From Calliopum simillimum (lineage: Eukaryota > Arthropoda > Insecta > Diptera > Lauxaniidae): 64,000 bases of DNA. Made by a program: the position numbers and the translations under genes. Shown here piece after piece: positions 55,856 to 64,000 of the stretch. The stretch covers positions 5,766,001 through 5,830,000 of the forward strand of contig OX638372.1 in assembly GCA_951812925.1 (NCBI GenBank), read 5' to 3'. Position 1 is the stretch's first letter. Each line of letters opens with the position of its first letter. Under the pieces are notes generated by a model, which was not told the origin of the DNA, made no database searches, and was given only the letters and a program-made list of their open reading frames with translations.

Positions 55856-56400
55856 AACTTTTTGAAAGATGGAATACAAGTTTCCTTGTCTTGACTTACT
55901 TTGTTTTTCTCGTATAGCTTCTTGCTTGAGAAATGGCAATTTATGATATGTCAGACTTATCATAAAATGCCACGGTTGATACTAGTAGGCAAAGCATGAC
56001 GTCTTCCAGATACGCTATTGTCACTAGAATACGTTACCGTCAGAAGCGGTGACTTTACCTTCAAGAAATATGAATTAAAATCGAAATATTATTAGGTGAT
56101 TGGCCTAATACAAATCGATACCTAGCCTTTGAGATGATAATTTTTTGATTTTAATTCGATTTCCTTGAAGGATAAAGTCACCCCTTTTGACGGTACCTGC
56201 ATATGTTTTTTACCAGAAATTTATTTTTTCTAGTCAAACTCGCTTAGAATGGTTCAGTGATCATTCAAGATCTGATAAAGCTAAGAAAGAAATTGGAGGA
56301 GGATTGAGGATAATAGAACCAAGAGACTGATATTCATTTGTTTGCATAGTTACATCAGTTTCTTTTTGCATTTTCAAAATTTTAATGCAGATGGTCAAAA
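55856..56400. other. Non-coding DNA with a local inverted repeat
   Basis: TACCGTCA.AAG..GTGACTTTA.CCTTCAAG.AA (about 56035) pairs with TTCCTTGAAGGATAAAGTCACC..TTTTGACGGTA (about 56160-56195). The unit is an inverted-repeat MITE of about 160 bp. Confidence 0.55.
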
Positions 56401-56730
56401 ATGCCTAAGCTTTTCAAAAACTTTGAGAGTAATTTAATACAAATACAACTTAAAAGAAGACGTTCATTAAATTTCCATGGTCATATACTGTTCCTAATCT
56501 ATATAATGTTCCATCGTTTTTTTATGAAAAACCACCCAAGAGCAAATCCCTTGCACGGCCCTAGACCCTTATACGGTAATTCCTCTGAAAAAGAAAAATC
56601 TGCTGAGTCGAATGCCTCTCATTGGCAAGGATTCTCACAGCTTCTATGTATGTTAACTTGCAAACAACCAACGAAGTCCCTGAATTTGATGATCTTGAGG
56701 ACTTTATTGAGACTGATCAGCAGAAATAAT
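56401..56730 (+). pseudogene. Frameshifted coding-like remnant, unrecognised
   Basis: From 56401 a 113-codon frame reads MPKLFKNFESNLIQIQLKRR ... NHPRANPLHGPRPLYGNSSE. A second frame, open from about 56608, ends with the acidic, protein-like tail YVNLQTTNEVPEFDDLEDF then IETDQQK and TAA at about 56728. The two halves look like one product broken by a small indel near 56640, and an acceptor-like TTTAATGCAG precedes at about 56388. It could be the 3' end of an old transposon gene or a host exon. I do not recognise it. Confidence 0.35.
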
Positions 56731-57021
56731 ACTAATAACTAAAGTGTTATTTCCCAGTTGCAAAAGCCAGCATGCATGCCTTGCAGCACTCATGAACCAT
56801 GCATACATTTCGTAGCAATACGGAAGATTTGAGAAAAAAAAGTCTCAAATTTATTCAAATTCCTTAAACCTGATTTTGAAAACAATTTTCATCTTAAAAT
56901 CACATTTAGGAAAATACGATAAAAAATCAAATAATATAAAACTCCTTTTGATATTCTTTTGTACTCCTGAATCATGTTTAACTTGAGTTTTTATATGAAG
57001 TGAAGTGAAGTCAACATTTTA

Positions 57022-57153
57022 ATGTCACAAAAAATAAAAATAAATCGATCAGACGCTAAAAGCAATTTGCTCCACATCATCCATAATATCACTAGTGAAA
57101 TGGATCGTCAGAGATTCGCTTGGAGAGTGCGTTGTGCGCTTCCAATAGAATAT
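57022..57153 (+). CDS. Exon 1 of an unrecognised 78-residue spliced ORF
   Basis: ATG at 57022 (an in-frame TGA lies 15 bases upstream) opens 44 codons: MSQKIKINRSDAKSNLLHII, then HNITSEMDRQRFAWRVRCAL and PIEY. It stops at donor TAT|GTAAGC (57154) in phase 0. Composition is that of a helical, basic protein. It lies inside the TIR element at 56753-58321, so it may be the remnant of a transposase or a captured gene. No family is recognised, and no catalytic motif can be claimed. Confidence 0.45.
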
Positions 57154-57307
57154 GTAAGCATTTCATAAATCATCTGGAGAATCATAAGATAATAAATGAT
57201 ATAGCGCTGATACATCTCAATCGTAGAGTGGATTTCAAAGGTAAACTTCCATATTAGTCTAGTGATTTTCGGAGTATGTAATATAATGTTAATAAATTTA
57301 TTTTTAG

Positions 57308-57371
57308 AGCATATTAGAGCAAAAGCAATATCGCGAGTATTTTGCTTCGGGTTACGATCATACGGAAAATG
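57308..57371 (+). CDS. Exon 2 of the 78-residue spliced ORF
   Basis: Acceptor TTTATTTTTAG precedes 57308. Reads SILEQKQYREYFASGYDHTE then N plus one base to donor G|GTAAGA (57372). Phase 0 in and phase 1 out match exons 1 and 3 exactly. The 154-bp intron 1 is within normal fly size. Confidence 0.45.
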
Positions 57372-57429
57372 GTAAGATTTGAATTTTTTGGAATAAATAT
57401 ATTGTTAATTCTCTTGTGATATTTGAGAT

Positions 57430-57660
57430 AGTTATTTTGAAAGTGGCCCAAGTCCATTGAAGTGCAAAAGTAATGGCATATACATTATGTGCCATTATAA
57501 TCTGTTTTTTGACCGATATCAAATTTTCACATATTACCATCAATTTTACACCATGAGGTAAACTTTCCGTGAAAGTTTCTTTTCTAACAAAATGGCCGCC
57601 AATTCACATTATGACATTACTTATGCTCTCGAATGGACCCAGGCCACTTTCAAAATAACC
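57430..57660. mobile_element. Nested MITE in intron 2 (231 bp)
   Basis: GTTATTTTGAAAGTGGCCCA at the left and the inverse TGGCCACTTTCAAAATAACC-type end at 57660. The inner GAC.ATTACTTATGC / GCA.AAGTAATGGCAT also pair. Non-coding. Confidence 0.75.
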
Positions 57661-57730
57661 GGCTCATTTAATTATTATTCTCAAGCCATTTTTTTAAATT
57701 CCGCTATATTGTTTATTGTATTTATTTCAC

Positions 57731-57771
57731 AGGCTCTACTCTGATTCCTAAAGTGTGCTGTAATGCCACAT
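57731..57771 (+). CDS. Exon 3 of the 78-residue spliced ORF
   Basis: Acceptor TTTATTTCACAG precedes 57731. With the base left over from exon 2 it reads GSTLIPKVCCNAT then TAA (57769-57771). In the next frame the sequence stays open for 64 more codons (57763-57957, MPHKDFSVCEDIFKRANTST...), so the true C-terminus may have been cut by a 1-base frameshift. Intron 2 (57372-57730) contains a nested MITE. Confidence 0.4.
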
Positions 57772-58372
57772 AAAGATTTCTCAGTATGTGAAGATATCTT
57801 TAAACGTGCAAATACATCTACTTATCACCAATATATCACATTTGCTCCGCGGGTAAAGAGTTTCATGATTCTTGTTGAGAAGATTCTGGCGGTGCTGACA
57901 TCATTTTTTTATTATAACAAAACAATGTCAATAATAACTATTAATAAAAATAAATAGGGTTTCCATGAAACAATCCTTCAAAAGCATGAATGAATCATGT
58001 ATGGAAAAGAAAACATGAAGAAGTTGTCTTTTAGCTACAGTGAATCGTGTGTAGTAGGGTTGTCATGAAACAATTGTTCGAAAGCATGACAGAATCATGG
58101 ATAGTACAGAATAGAAAATATGATATATGTGTTCTAGAGCATGATCAAATCATGAAAAGAAAACATGATTCTAGCATCCCAGATCATTTTTTGAGCATGC
58201 ATGATTTCCTATGACATGCCTGTACAAAAAAGAAACGAACGAGCATTTAGGACGGCATGCATGCCAAGCACCCAAAAGAGGCATGATTCATGCTTCTATC
58301 ATGTTTATTTTTGCAACTGGGTTGTGACATTCAGACCTGTACCGAAATACGTGTGATTTCCTTTTTATTTAG

Positions 58373-58668
58373 GAGGCTTTTTGATGAAAAAGCATTATAA
58401 TCTCTTCCGTAAAGGTTTCATAAATTGTATTGATTTGCATTATCGAAAAAGTAACTGTTTAGGAAATATTCTTATAAAACTGCAAAGAGTTGAAAAATTT
58501 GATTTTATCGAATATTTCTTAAATGGTAACTTTTTCGTATTATTTGTAGAACCTGAAACTCTTCACAAAAGAGATTCTGATACTTTTTATTGTGTAACTC
58601 ACCATTTTTATCAAATGCTTTCGAAACCATACGGATTACGGAGCAGATCTGATTGTAACTTTCTGTAA
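58373..58668 (+). CDS. Candidate terminal exon, unrecognised
   Basis: Acceptor TTTTTATTTAG precedes 58373. The open frame from there to TAA at 58666 reads GLLMKKHYNLFRKGFINCID ... FIEYFLNGNFFVLFVEPETL ... HHFYQMLSKPYGLRSRSDCN. It has about 97 mixed-composition codons without low complexity, unlike most ORFs here. It lies just outside the TIR end at 58321. It could be the last exon of the broken product at 56401-56730, split by the TIR element, or a transposon relic. There is no catalytic motif I can name. Alternatively it is a chance ORF. Confidence 0.35.
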
Positions 58669-59201
58669 TTAAATTTTCCTTTTCACCTTATATACTTATT
58701 TCACTTCATTGTAGTCAAAATATGATATATCAAAAAGGTATTCAAATTTTAGGAAAACTGGAGGCAACACATATTTCTAGACGTAGGTTATAGGTAGTTT
58801 CCTTAAACATATTCGCAATAGGTGATTTTTTTATTTTAAGTTCTGATTTTTCCCAGCAAAGTAAAGTTTAAATTTCATTTCCTGAAAAATTCTTAAATTG
58901 GACATCCATCCTCTTACAGAGTTATTTCCTGAAAAGCCATTTAAGTTGGAAAATCTCTAAATCAAATCTTTTTCAAATCTATTTCAAAGGATTATTAAGA
59001 AAGCTTACTTCTTGAATTTTGCACTCTTTTTTATTTTGTACACAAACATATAGATTTTTATACATTTTTGTGTCCCATTGCACATTTTTTTTTTCTGGAG
59101 AAGACTTCTAATTTTCAAGAATGTTCAGAATTACACATATATCAAATTTTATTCGGCATCTTTTAGGTGAATGTGTGTGTGCACTTTTGACAGCTTCCGG
59201 T
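58669..59201. other. Non-coding DNA
   Basis: No feature recognised. Confidence 0.45.
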
Positions 59202-59207
59202 TTTATT
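59202..59207 (-). terminator. Polyadenylation signal of the small Cys/Pro ORF
   Basis: AATAAA on the minus strand (59207-59202), 27 bases after the stop codon of the 45-residue ORF. Confidence 0.65.
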
Positions 59208-59233
59208 CGGCAGTCATCATTTGATTTAATTCT

Positions 59234-59371
59234 CTAGTCTTCATCGCAAGTGCAGCGTGGCATAGGACGCGGTGGTGGCGGTCTCTGTTTTGGTACACAT
59301 GGCTCTGGTGGCGGCGGCGGCGGTGGTGGTGGAGGCGGTGGCTTTTTACAGCAACTACTGCAACAACCCAT
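59234..59371 (-). CDS. Small Cys/Pro-rich protein gene (45 residues), intronless
   Basis: ATG at 59371 in an ideal fly context (CAACAACAATGG), stop TAG at 59234-59236. The product starts MGCCSSCCKK, continues with 12 prolines, then EPCVPKQR, PPPPRPMP and RCTCDED. Gly2 followed by Cys residues is the classic context for N-myristoylation plus palmitoylation, so membrane tethering is plausible. The poly-Pro runs could bind SH3 or WW domains or profilin (inference). Synonymous proline codons vary (CCA, CCG, CCT), so the run is not a pure triplet microsatellite, which argues for selection on the protein. AATAAA follows 27 bases after the stop, and a TATATTTAAA box lies about 95 bp upstream. The overlapping 75-codon minus-strand frame (His/Arg-rich) is a shadow. 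Gene not identified. Confidence 0.72.
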   Translation of the reverse strand: MGCCSSCCKKPPPPPPPPPPPPEPCVPKQRPPPPRPMPRCTCDED

Positions 59372-59463
59372 TGTTGTTGTTGTTGTGCTTGACTTGACAG
59401 TGGCGTACTGTCTGTTTCTTTCACTTTCAAATTATTGATGTTTTTTTCTTTGGTTTTCGTTTT

Positions 59464-59479
59464 CTTTTAAATATATTTT
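59464..59479 (-). promoter_or_regulatory. TATA-like box upstream of the small ORF
   Basis: AAAATATATTTAAAAG on the minus strand, about 95 bp before the ATG. That leaves room for a ~60-base leader that includes a CAACAACAACAACAA run. The Inr is not clear. Confidence 0.4.
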
Positions 59480-60477
59480 GTAAAAATAAAAAGGAATTCT
59501 AAATGGACAATACAAATTTAACACAAAATTTACTGCTTTTTAGCACAAATATTGACATTATACAAAATTGCCATAAAAACTTTAACGTAACTTTCAAATT
59601 TTCTTAGTTTTGTTTTGATTTCTCTTTGTATCCGATTTTCTTTAAAATATATTTTTGTTTTTTAAAACTTGACAGCAAAATCGCTGTTGTTAAAAATTGA
59701 TTTAATTATTAATCTTTACAATGGGATATTTACTTGAAAAAAGCAGCAAGAAAACCTATTCAACATTTCCATGTCTAGCACAATAAGAATTGACCTCACC
59801 AGCTCGGAATACGCTGAAATTTTGTATATGTTTCCGTTTCATGCCAAAACCAATAAAAATGGAAGAAAAATATCCGGTTTTTTTTTTGTGGATTTTTGAG
59901 TTGAGGAAAAAGCAAAAAAATCCGCACATAATTACAATCATTGCAACGCAACACTGTCAATAACTGGGACATTTTTAACCGATTTTCATGCTCAGGCCAA
60001 TTTTGGAAAGTTATTTACTCCAATCTTCACAATTATCAACTTTTGTCGAACAATGATATCAGATAATTTTTTTTTCTGCCACCTGCTCCCTAACTATAAG
60101 CACTTGTTTAGTACTAAAATTACAAAACCTAATTACATGACCTAATTATTTGATCTTCCAAAATATATTTTGTGAAAAGAAATCAAAATTACCCAAAATT
60201 AACATTGTATGGTTTTAGGTGTTATGATTTTTTGACAATTTCAAAATGCACAATCGACCGATGTTCCTTTTTAAAATTGTCCATAACTTGAACATTTCTT
60301 AACCAATCTCCATGTCCAGGCCTGTTTCGGAAAAGTAGTGAATTGGACTATGGTTGCATGATATACTATTTATAACAGTTTCAGCATGAAACGAAACCAT
60401 AAACCAAATTTCAGCAAAACTAAGTTGTAAAAAAAAAGACAACCGCCACTGTACGCAACTTTGTGCGCTTTCGAACA
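59480..60477. other. Intergenic DNA with a short direct repeat
   Basis: GGGACATTTTTAACCGATTTTCATG.TCAGGCC (about 59967) recurs diverged at about 60289-60321 (AACATTTCTTAACCAATCTCCATGTCCAGGCC). No gene. The last ~150 bp are the presumed promoter and leader of the next gene (TATTTATAACAG near 60368). Confidence 0.5.
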
Positions 60478-60567
60478 ATGAGAATATCAAATGTTTTGCT
60501 TCTTTGTGTTCCCCTGTATATGTGTTTTTTTTTATCCATGGCAATACACGGCTATGCCAATGGGCAG
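60478..60567 (+). CDS. First coding exon encoding a signal peptide
   Basis: ATG at 60478 (A at -3) opens exactly 30 codons: MRISNVLLLCVPLYMCFFLS then MAIHGYANGQ, ending CAG|GTAAGA (60567/60568), a textbook donor, in phase 0. The short basic N-terminus, a ~17-residue hydrophobic core (VLLLCVPLYMCFFLSMA) and small/polar residues after it (HGYANGQ) form a classical secretory signal peptide with likely cleavage near GYA|NG. The gene therefore encodes a secreted or type I membrane protein whose remaining exons lie beyond a long first intron. No exon 2 is evident before 64000. Identity unknown. Confidence 0.75.
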
Positions 60568-61429
60568 GTAAGAACGTAAGTGTGTGTGTGCGTGTTTTTG
60601 CTATATGTGACTTATGCTGTTATTGCTATCACAAGGATATTGTTGTTATTGTTGCGATGATGCTGGTGATTTCTATATTATTTAACTTTTAAATGTTGCT
60701 GATGTTGCATGAATATCAAACTGTAATGTTGCCAAGTTTTGTTTTGTCCTTAAAGGATGTTTTATATGATATTTCGAATGTTTTTTTTTTTTTGTCATGT
60801 GGGTGGTGTCTTTTGAATATACAAATGTGCAGAGTACAGTAAGAAAAAAGCTTAAAAATAAACACGATAAATAATAAATTTTAAATTGTTTTCTTCTTTT
60901 ACCCTTTTTTTGGAGAGCGTCCTTCGCCGTTCTGTTAGTTTTATTGAAAATTCATAATCTGTGTTAAAAACACAAACACTCACACACACACATAAGCACT
61001 CACTCATGCCCACAGTTATCTTTACTGTAGGGATTTCAATGGCCAAAGTTGCTTTAAGGCATTTGCACAACATAAAGCAAAAGCAAATGTTGTAAACAAA
61101 ACACAAACTTTCGAGCAATTGCAGAGATAAGGGAGAAATATTTAAATGTGAAAATTTATAAAAACTCAAAGAAATTAAAAACGCCATTTAAGAGTAAAAA
61201 CAAGATTTTTGGAAAATTATTGTGCCGCACAGTGCGTTGAGCCCATATAAGCAATGGTCAGAAATAGAAGGAGTGGTTGGATATCGATGAAATTTAGTAC
61301 TATAAATAATTTGGGGTCGTTGAGCTCAAAAATTACCTCAGATTTGTTGTCGACTTTATAGTTTTGCCAAAAACCAGGTGTTTAGGACGATTTTCGTAAG
61401 CCCCACATATAACGATGATGAAAAAGTAA
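60568..61429 (+). other. Start of intron 1 of the signal-peptide gene
   Basis: Follows the donor at 60568. GTGTGTGTGCGTG at 60580 and CACACACACA at 60984. No acceptor plus ORF pair is convincing. Confidence 0.5.
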
Positions 61430-62022
61430 TCTATATATATAAAAATGAAATGGTGTCCGTATGTAGCTTATGAACGCGGAAACTACACGTTCGACTTACA
61501 CGATTTTATTAAAATTGTTTCTTATGGTCTGTAGAAGGTTCATAAGGGGGTGAGATGCCGCTGAGGGGGACTATATCTCTGCTATATCTCTGCACTTATA
61601 CAAGCTATGATTATGAAAGTTGGTGAACTTATGCATAATGTATCTACCATTCACAATGTAAAACTTGGAGGATGAGGTGTGGGAGAATTGCATCCTCTTT
61701 ACAAAAAATATACAAAATGCTATAATTCTTCACATATGTCAGATATCGTTATAGAACTTGGTACATACATAGTTGTATATTCTATCTACCATTCACCTTG
61801 AAAAATTTGGGGGGGGGGGGTGAGAAGGGGGAGTTGCACCTTTCATACAAAAAATATATATAATGATACATCTCTTTACATATGTGAGCTATGATTATGA
61901 AAGTTGATACATGGATCTTAAAATCCTTGTTGATTGGAAGAGAGGGACGATGGAGATGAATGGAAATTCATACGTAAAGGACATCGGGAACGGGCGAACG
62001 AATTCGCAACCAGGCCAGCTAG
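61430..62022 (+). mobile_element. Non-autonomous Helitron (593 bp)
   Basis: Begins TCTATATATATAAAAATG directly after A (61429) and ends CCAGCTAG directly before T (62023), the canonical Helitron A|TC...CTAG|T arrangement. The 3' hairpin GCGAA-CGAA-TTCGC (61994-62007) lies about 15 bases before the end. The interior has repeated CTATGATTATGAAAGTTG and TACCATTCAC blocks and a G13 run (about 61810). No Rep/helicase. Confidence 0.85.
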
Positions 62023-62359
62023 TGTTTAATATAAAAAATGAAATATACGTAGAAGCAATAATGAGTTTTGTACTTTTCAGACCATTTGTGTGAATAAAAA
62101 CAAAAAAGCTTGTCAACATAAATTTTTATATTTTATGTTAATTTTTCATTTTAAGCATTTTTTTTAAAAAAAATAAAAAAAAAATTTGTAGGACGAAGTG
62201 GGAAAAGTTATTTGCAGATCCTGATTATATAGAGTCCGTACTAGTAGATTAAAAAAAACGACACTTATTTTTTATAAGATTTGTTTTTTTTTTTTTTCAT
62301 CGAAATTTGTCAATTTTTAAAGTTTTTCATATGATAATATCATATATTAAAATCACTAC

Positions 62360-63431
62360 AATATATGAATGGGTTTTTTTGAAAATGGAATAAGTCCACT
62401 TTTTCATAAACTGAGATATTGAAGGGTTTGCGTACGACTCAATTCAAAAATATTGGCAAGCGTTATTAAACTGGTGTTATGTGTTTGCCACTGTAAATTT
62501 ACCAAATTTTGTTATGCTGTAAAAATTTTTACAGGTGTAATAGAAAATAGTCGAGTTTTCCTATAAAAAAAAGTATGCTAATGCAAGAAATCAGGTAAAA
62601 ATTACATGTTGAATGAAAAGAAATAAATTGGGCTTTCATATTATGTTACTAAAACTATGCGTTAATGATAGAGTTTTTGGAAAAAGAATGCTTTAAAAAA
62701 AAAAAAATTATCAAAATTTCTGGAAATTTGCAATATCTCTAAAACCACCACTCGCATTAAAAATTTTTTAGGTTAATTTTATAGCAAATTAATATATCTT
62801 TCGTATGACGCTAACATTATTGAAATCCTTTTAGGGGTTCCGAACTTATAATAGTTTTTATAAAAGATATATCTCGATCTTCCGATGGCTATATCTCCGA
62901 AAGTAGGTCCAACAAGAACTTTTTGTTGTTGTTGTTGTAGTAAATATTTCCCAGAGCAATATTTGGCAAAAATAAAAGAAAAAAAAAACATCAACAGTTT
63001 TTAAAGTAAAATTTTTCTAAGTTTTAATTTTCCTTTGCTTTTATTTACAAAATATTTTGTGAGTAAAAATGGAATAAGTCATACAAAAGTATAACAAATT
63101 TTTGAATTTATTATAAATGAAAGTAGAATAAGTCCATTCAGACCAAAAAAAGTCAACTATTTTCTATTACACTTGTAAAAATTTTTACAGCAAAAAAATT
63201 TGATTAATTTACAGTGGTAAACACTTAACACCAGCAGTAGATGAAAAAATCATTTTTGTAAAAATGCTTTTCATGAAAAGTTCTTTTGAGTAATTTATGA
63301 TGAAATCGTGGTCTAACGAGTCTGTAATTTTCAATATAAAAAGAAGACATATATAGCTAGCTATAACTACCATAAACTCAATTTTTCTGGAATTGGACTT
63401 ATTCCACTTTCAAATAAACCCATTCATATAT
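62360..63431. mobile_element. TIR element, ATATATGAATGGGTTT ends (~1.07 kb)
   Basis: ATATATGAATGGGTTT and GGAATAAGTCCA at the left pair with TGGACTTATTCCACTTT and AAACCCATTCATATAT at the right. A second inner pair (TGTAAAAATTTTTACAG.TGTAATAGAAAATAGT versus ACTATTTTCTATTACACTTGTAAAAA) lies at 62517-62550 and 63158-63190. Repeated GGAATAAGTC words lie between. Non-coding. Confidence 0.75.
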
Positions 63432-63880
63432 TAAATTATATATTTTCTAAAATTTTTTAATTCAATTTATTTACTTAAATATTATATATAATAAAAAACT
63501 TTATTTCGCTTAGATTAATCAAAACACAAATTTTTGACAATTATTTGTTTAAGAGAACCCAAAACGAATTGAACAAAACATGATTTTTTCTTGAAAAATA
63601 TATCAACTTTGAAGCGTCACAGCGTGGCCAAAACTGAGTCTTTCCCCTAAATATTTTGTTTTTAAGTTATTGATGCAATTACCTGTCGATTGTTACTAAT
63701 ATTGTTAGGTTTCGAGTCAGAAAAGTATTTTGATTTTTGTCCATGGGCCAACGCAGTGTGTATCGCTAGAATTTGTAGTTTTCATCGCTCGATATCGATA
63801 AGAAAGAAACGCGGTTTGTTTGATTTTCATTTGGTTAAATTTAAGCATTCAGTGTACTGTTTTTCTAAAACAAAAAAAAA
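63432..63880. other. Non-coding intronic or intergenic DNA
   Basis: No exon or element recognised. Confidence 0.45.
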
Positions 63881-63925
63881 AAAACTAGTAAGGATGTTAC
63901 CTTTGGCCAAAACTAAATAAATATA
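63881..63925 (+). repeat. End of CCTTTGGCC dispersed repeat
   Basis: ACTAGTAAGGATGTTACCTTTGGCC, then AAATAAATAT, matches the ends of the repeats at 5735 and 38740 (CTAATAAGGGTTGAACCTTTGGCC and CTAGTAATTGTGTAACCTTT). Read in pieces, it is the same terminus. Confidence 0.55.
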
Positions 63926-64000
63926 AATATCGACACGACCTTTCGTCCGAGCTTGTCAAAAATTTTCTCAGAGCTTTCGCTCACTGTTATTAGTATTAAT

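Larger units (their letters stand above)
56753..58321. mobile_element. TIR element CCCAGTTGCAAAA (1569 bp) carrying spliced ORF
   Basis: CCCAGTTGCAAAA at 56753 and its exact inverse ending at 58321. Subterminal GCATGCATGCCTTGC and GGCATGCATGCCAAGC are also inverted. The right third (57960-58300) has repeated ATGAATCATG/AGCATGAT words. No clear target duplication. The CCCAG terminus is shared with 23654-25176. Superfamily unknown. Contains a three-exon ORF. Confidence 0.7.

Noticed and set aside
59203..59430. 75-codon His/Arg/Gln-rich minus-strand ORF
   Set aside because: Shadow frame of the better-supported 45-residue MGCCSSCC ORF; its composition comes from reading the poly-Pro codons out of frame.

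Overview
The window looks like AT-rich nuclear DNA from a fly (Diptera; probably Brachycera, perhaps a calyptrate). The reasons are spliceable first coding exons with GTAAG-type donors, a Drosophila-style TATA/Inr/DPE core promoter, CAA/CAG triplet runs, and a dense mix of hAT, Tc1/mariner, piggyBac-like, Helitron-like and palindromic foldback repeats. The species cannot be fixed from sequence alone. There are no bacterial-type operons, rRNAs or CRISPR arrays. Most open reading frames of 60-100 codons here are chance or repeat translations.

From 1 to about 52.4 kb I see no convincing host exon. This part is intergenic or intronic and is largely layered transposon debris. It holds palindromic foldbacks (1.2, 12.8, 13.5, 16.4, 21.2, 26.3-27.6, 41.1 kb), TIR elements that carry a tRNA-like pol III cassette (3.2, 5.9, 34.7 kb), and a broken Tc1/mariner transposase (8.8-9.5 kb) split by an insertion with an 11-bp target duplication. 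It also holds a Tc1-type element (22.2 kb), a TIR element holding two minisatellites (23.7-25.2 kb), a piggyBac-like MITE with three 18-bp palindromes (38.8-39.8 kb), a Helitron-like element (44.6 kb) and five copies of one hAT-type MITE (31.3-49.2 kb). One hAT copy has grown an ~860-bp CCAAGA hexamer array. Another is interrupted by an internally deleted mariner.

From 52.4 to 60.6 kb there are four gene signals. They are a minus-strand first coding exon with a long signal peptide or signal anchor (52457-52667) and a matching minus-strand core promoter at about 53.70-53.77 kb; a plus-strand 30-codon first exon (52914-53003) lying antisense inside the presumed leader of that gene; an intact 45-residue Cys/Pro-rich small ORF on the minus strand (59234-59371) with Kozak context and AATAAA; and a plus-strand signal-peptide exon (60478-60567) ending at a perfect donor. 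The remaining exons of the spliced genes are not visible and probably lie outside the window behind long introns. Between them lie a 79-bp hairpin palindrome, a 1.36-kb foldback, and a 1.57-kb TIR element in which a 78-codon, three-exon ORF can be read with all splice phases matching.

From 60.6 kb to the end there is a non-autonomous Helitron, a ~1.07-kb TIR element and part of a dispersed repeat.
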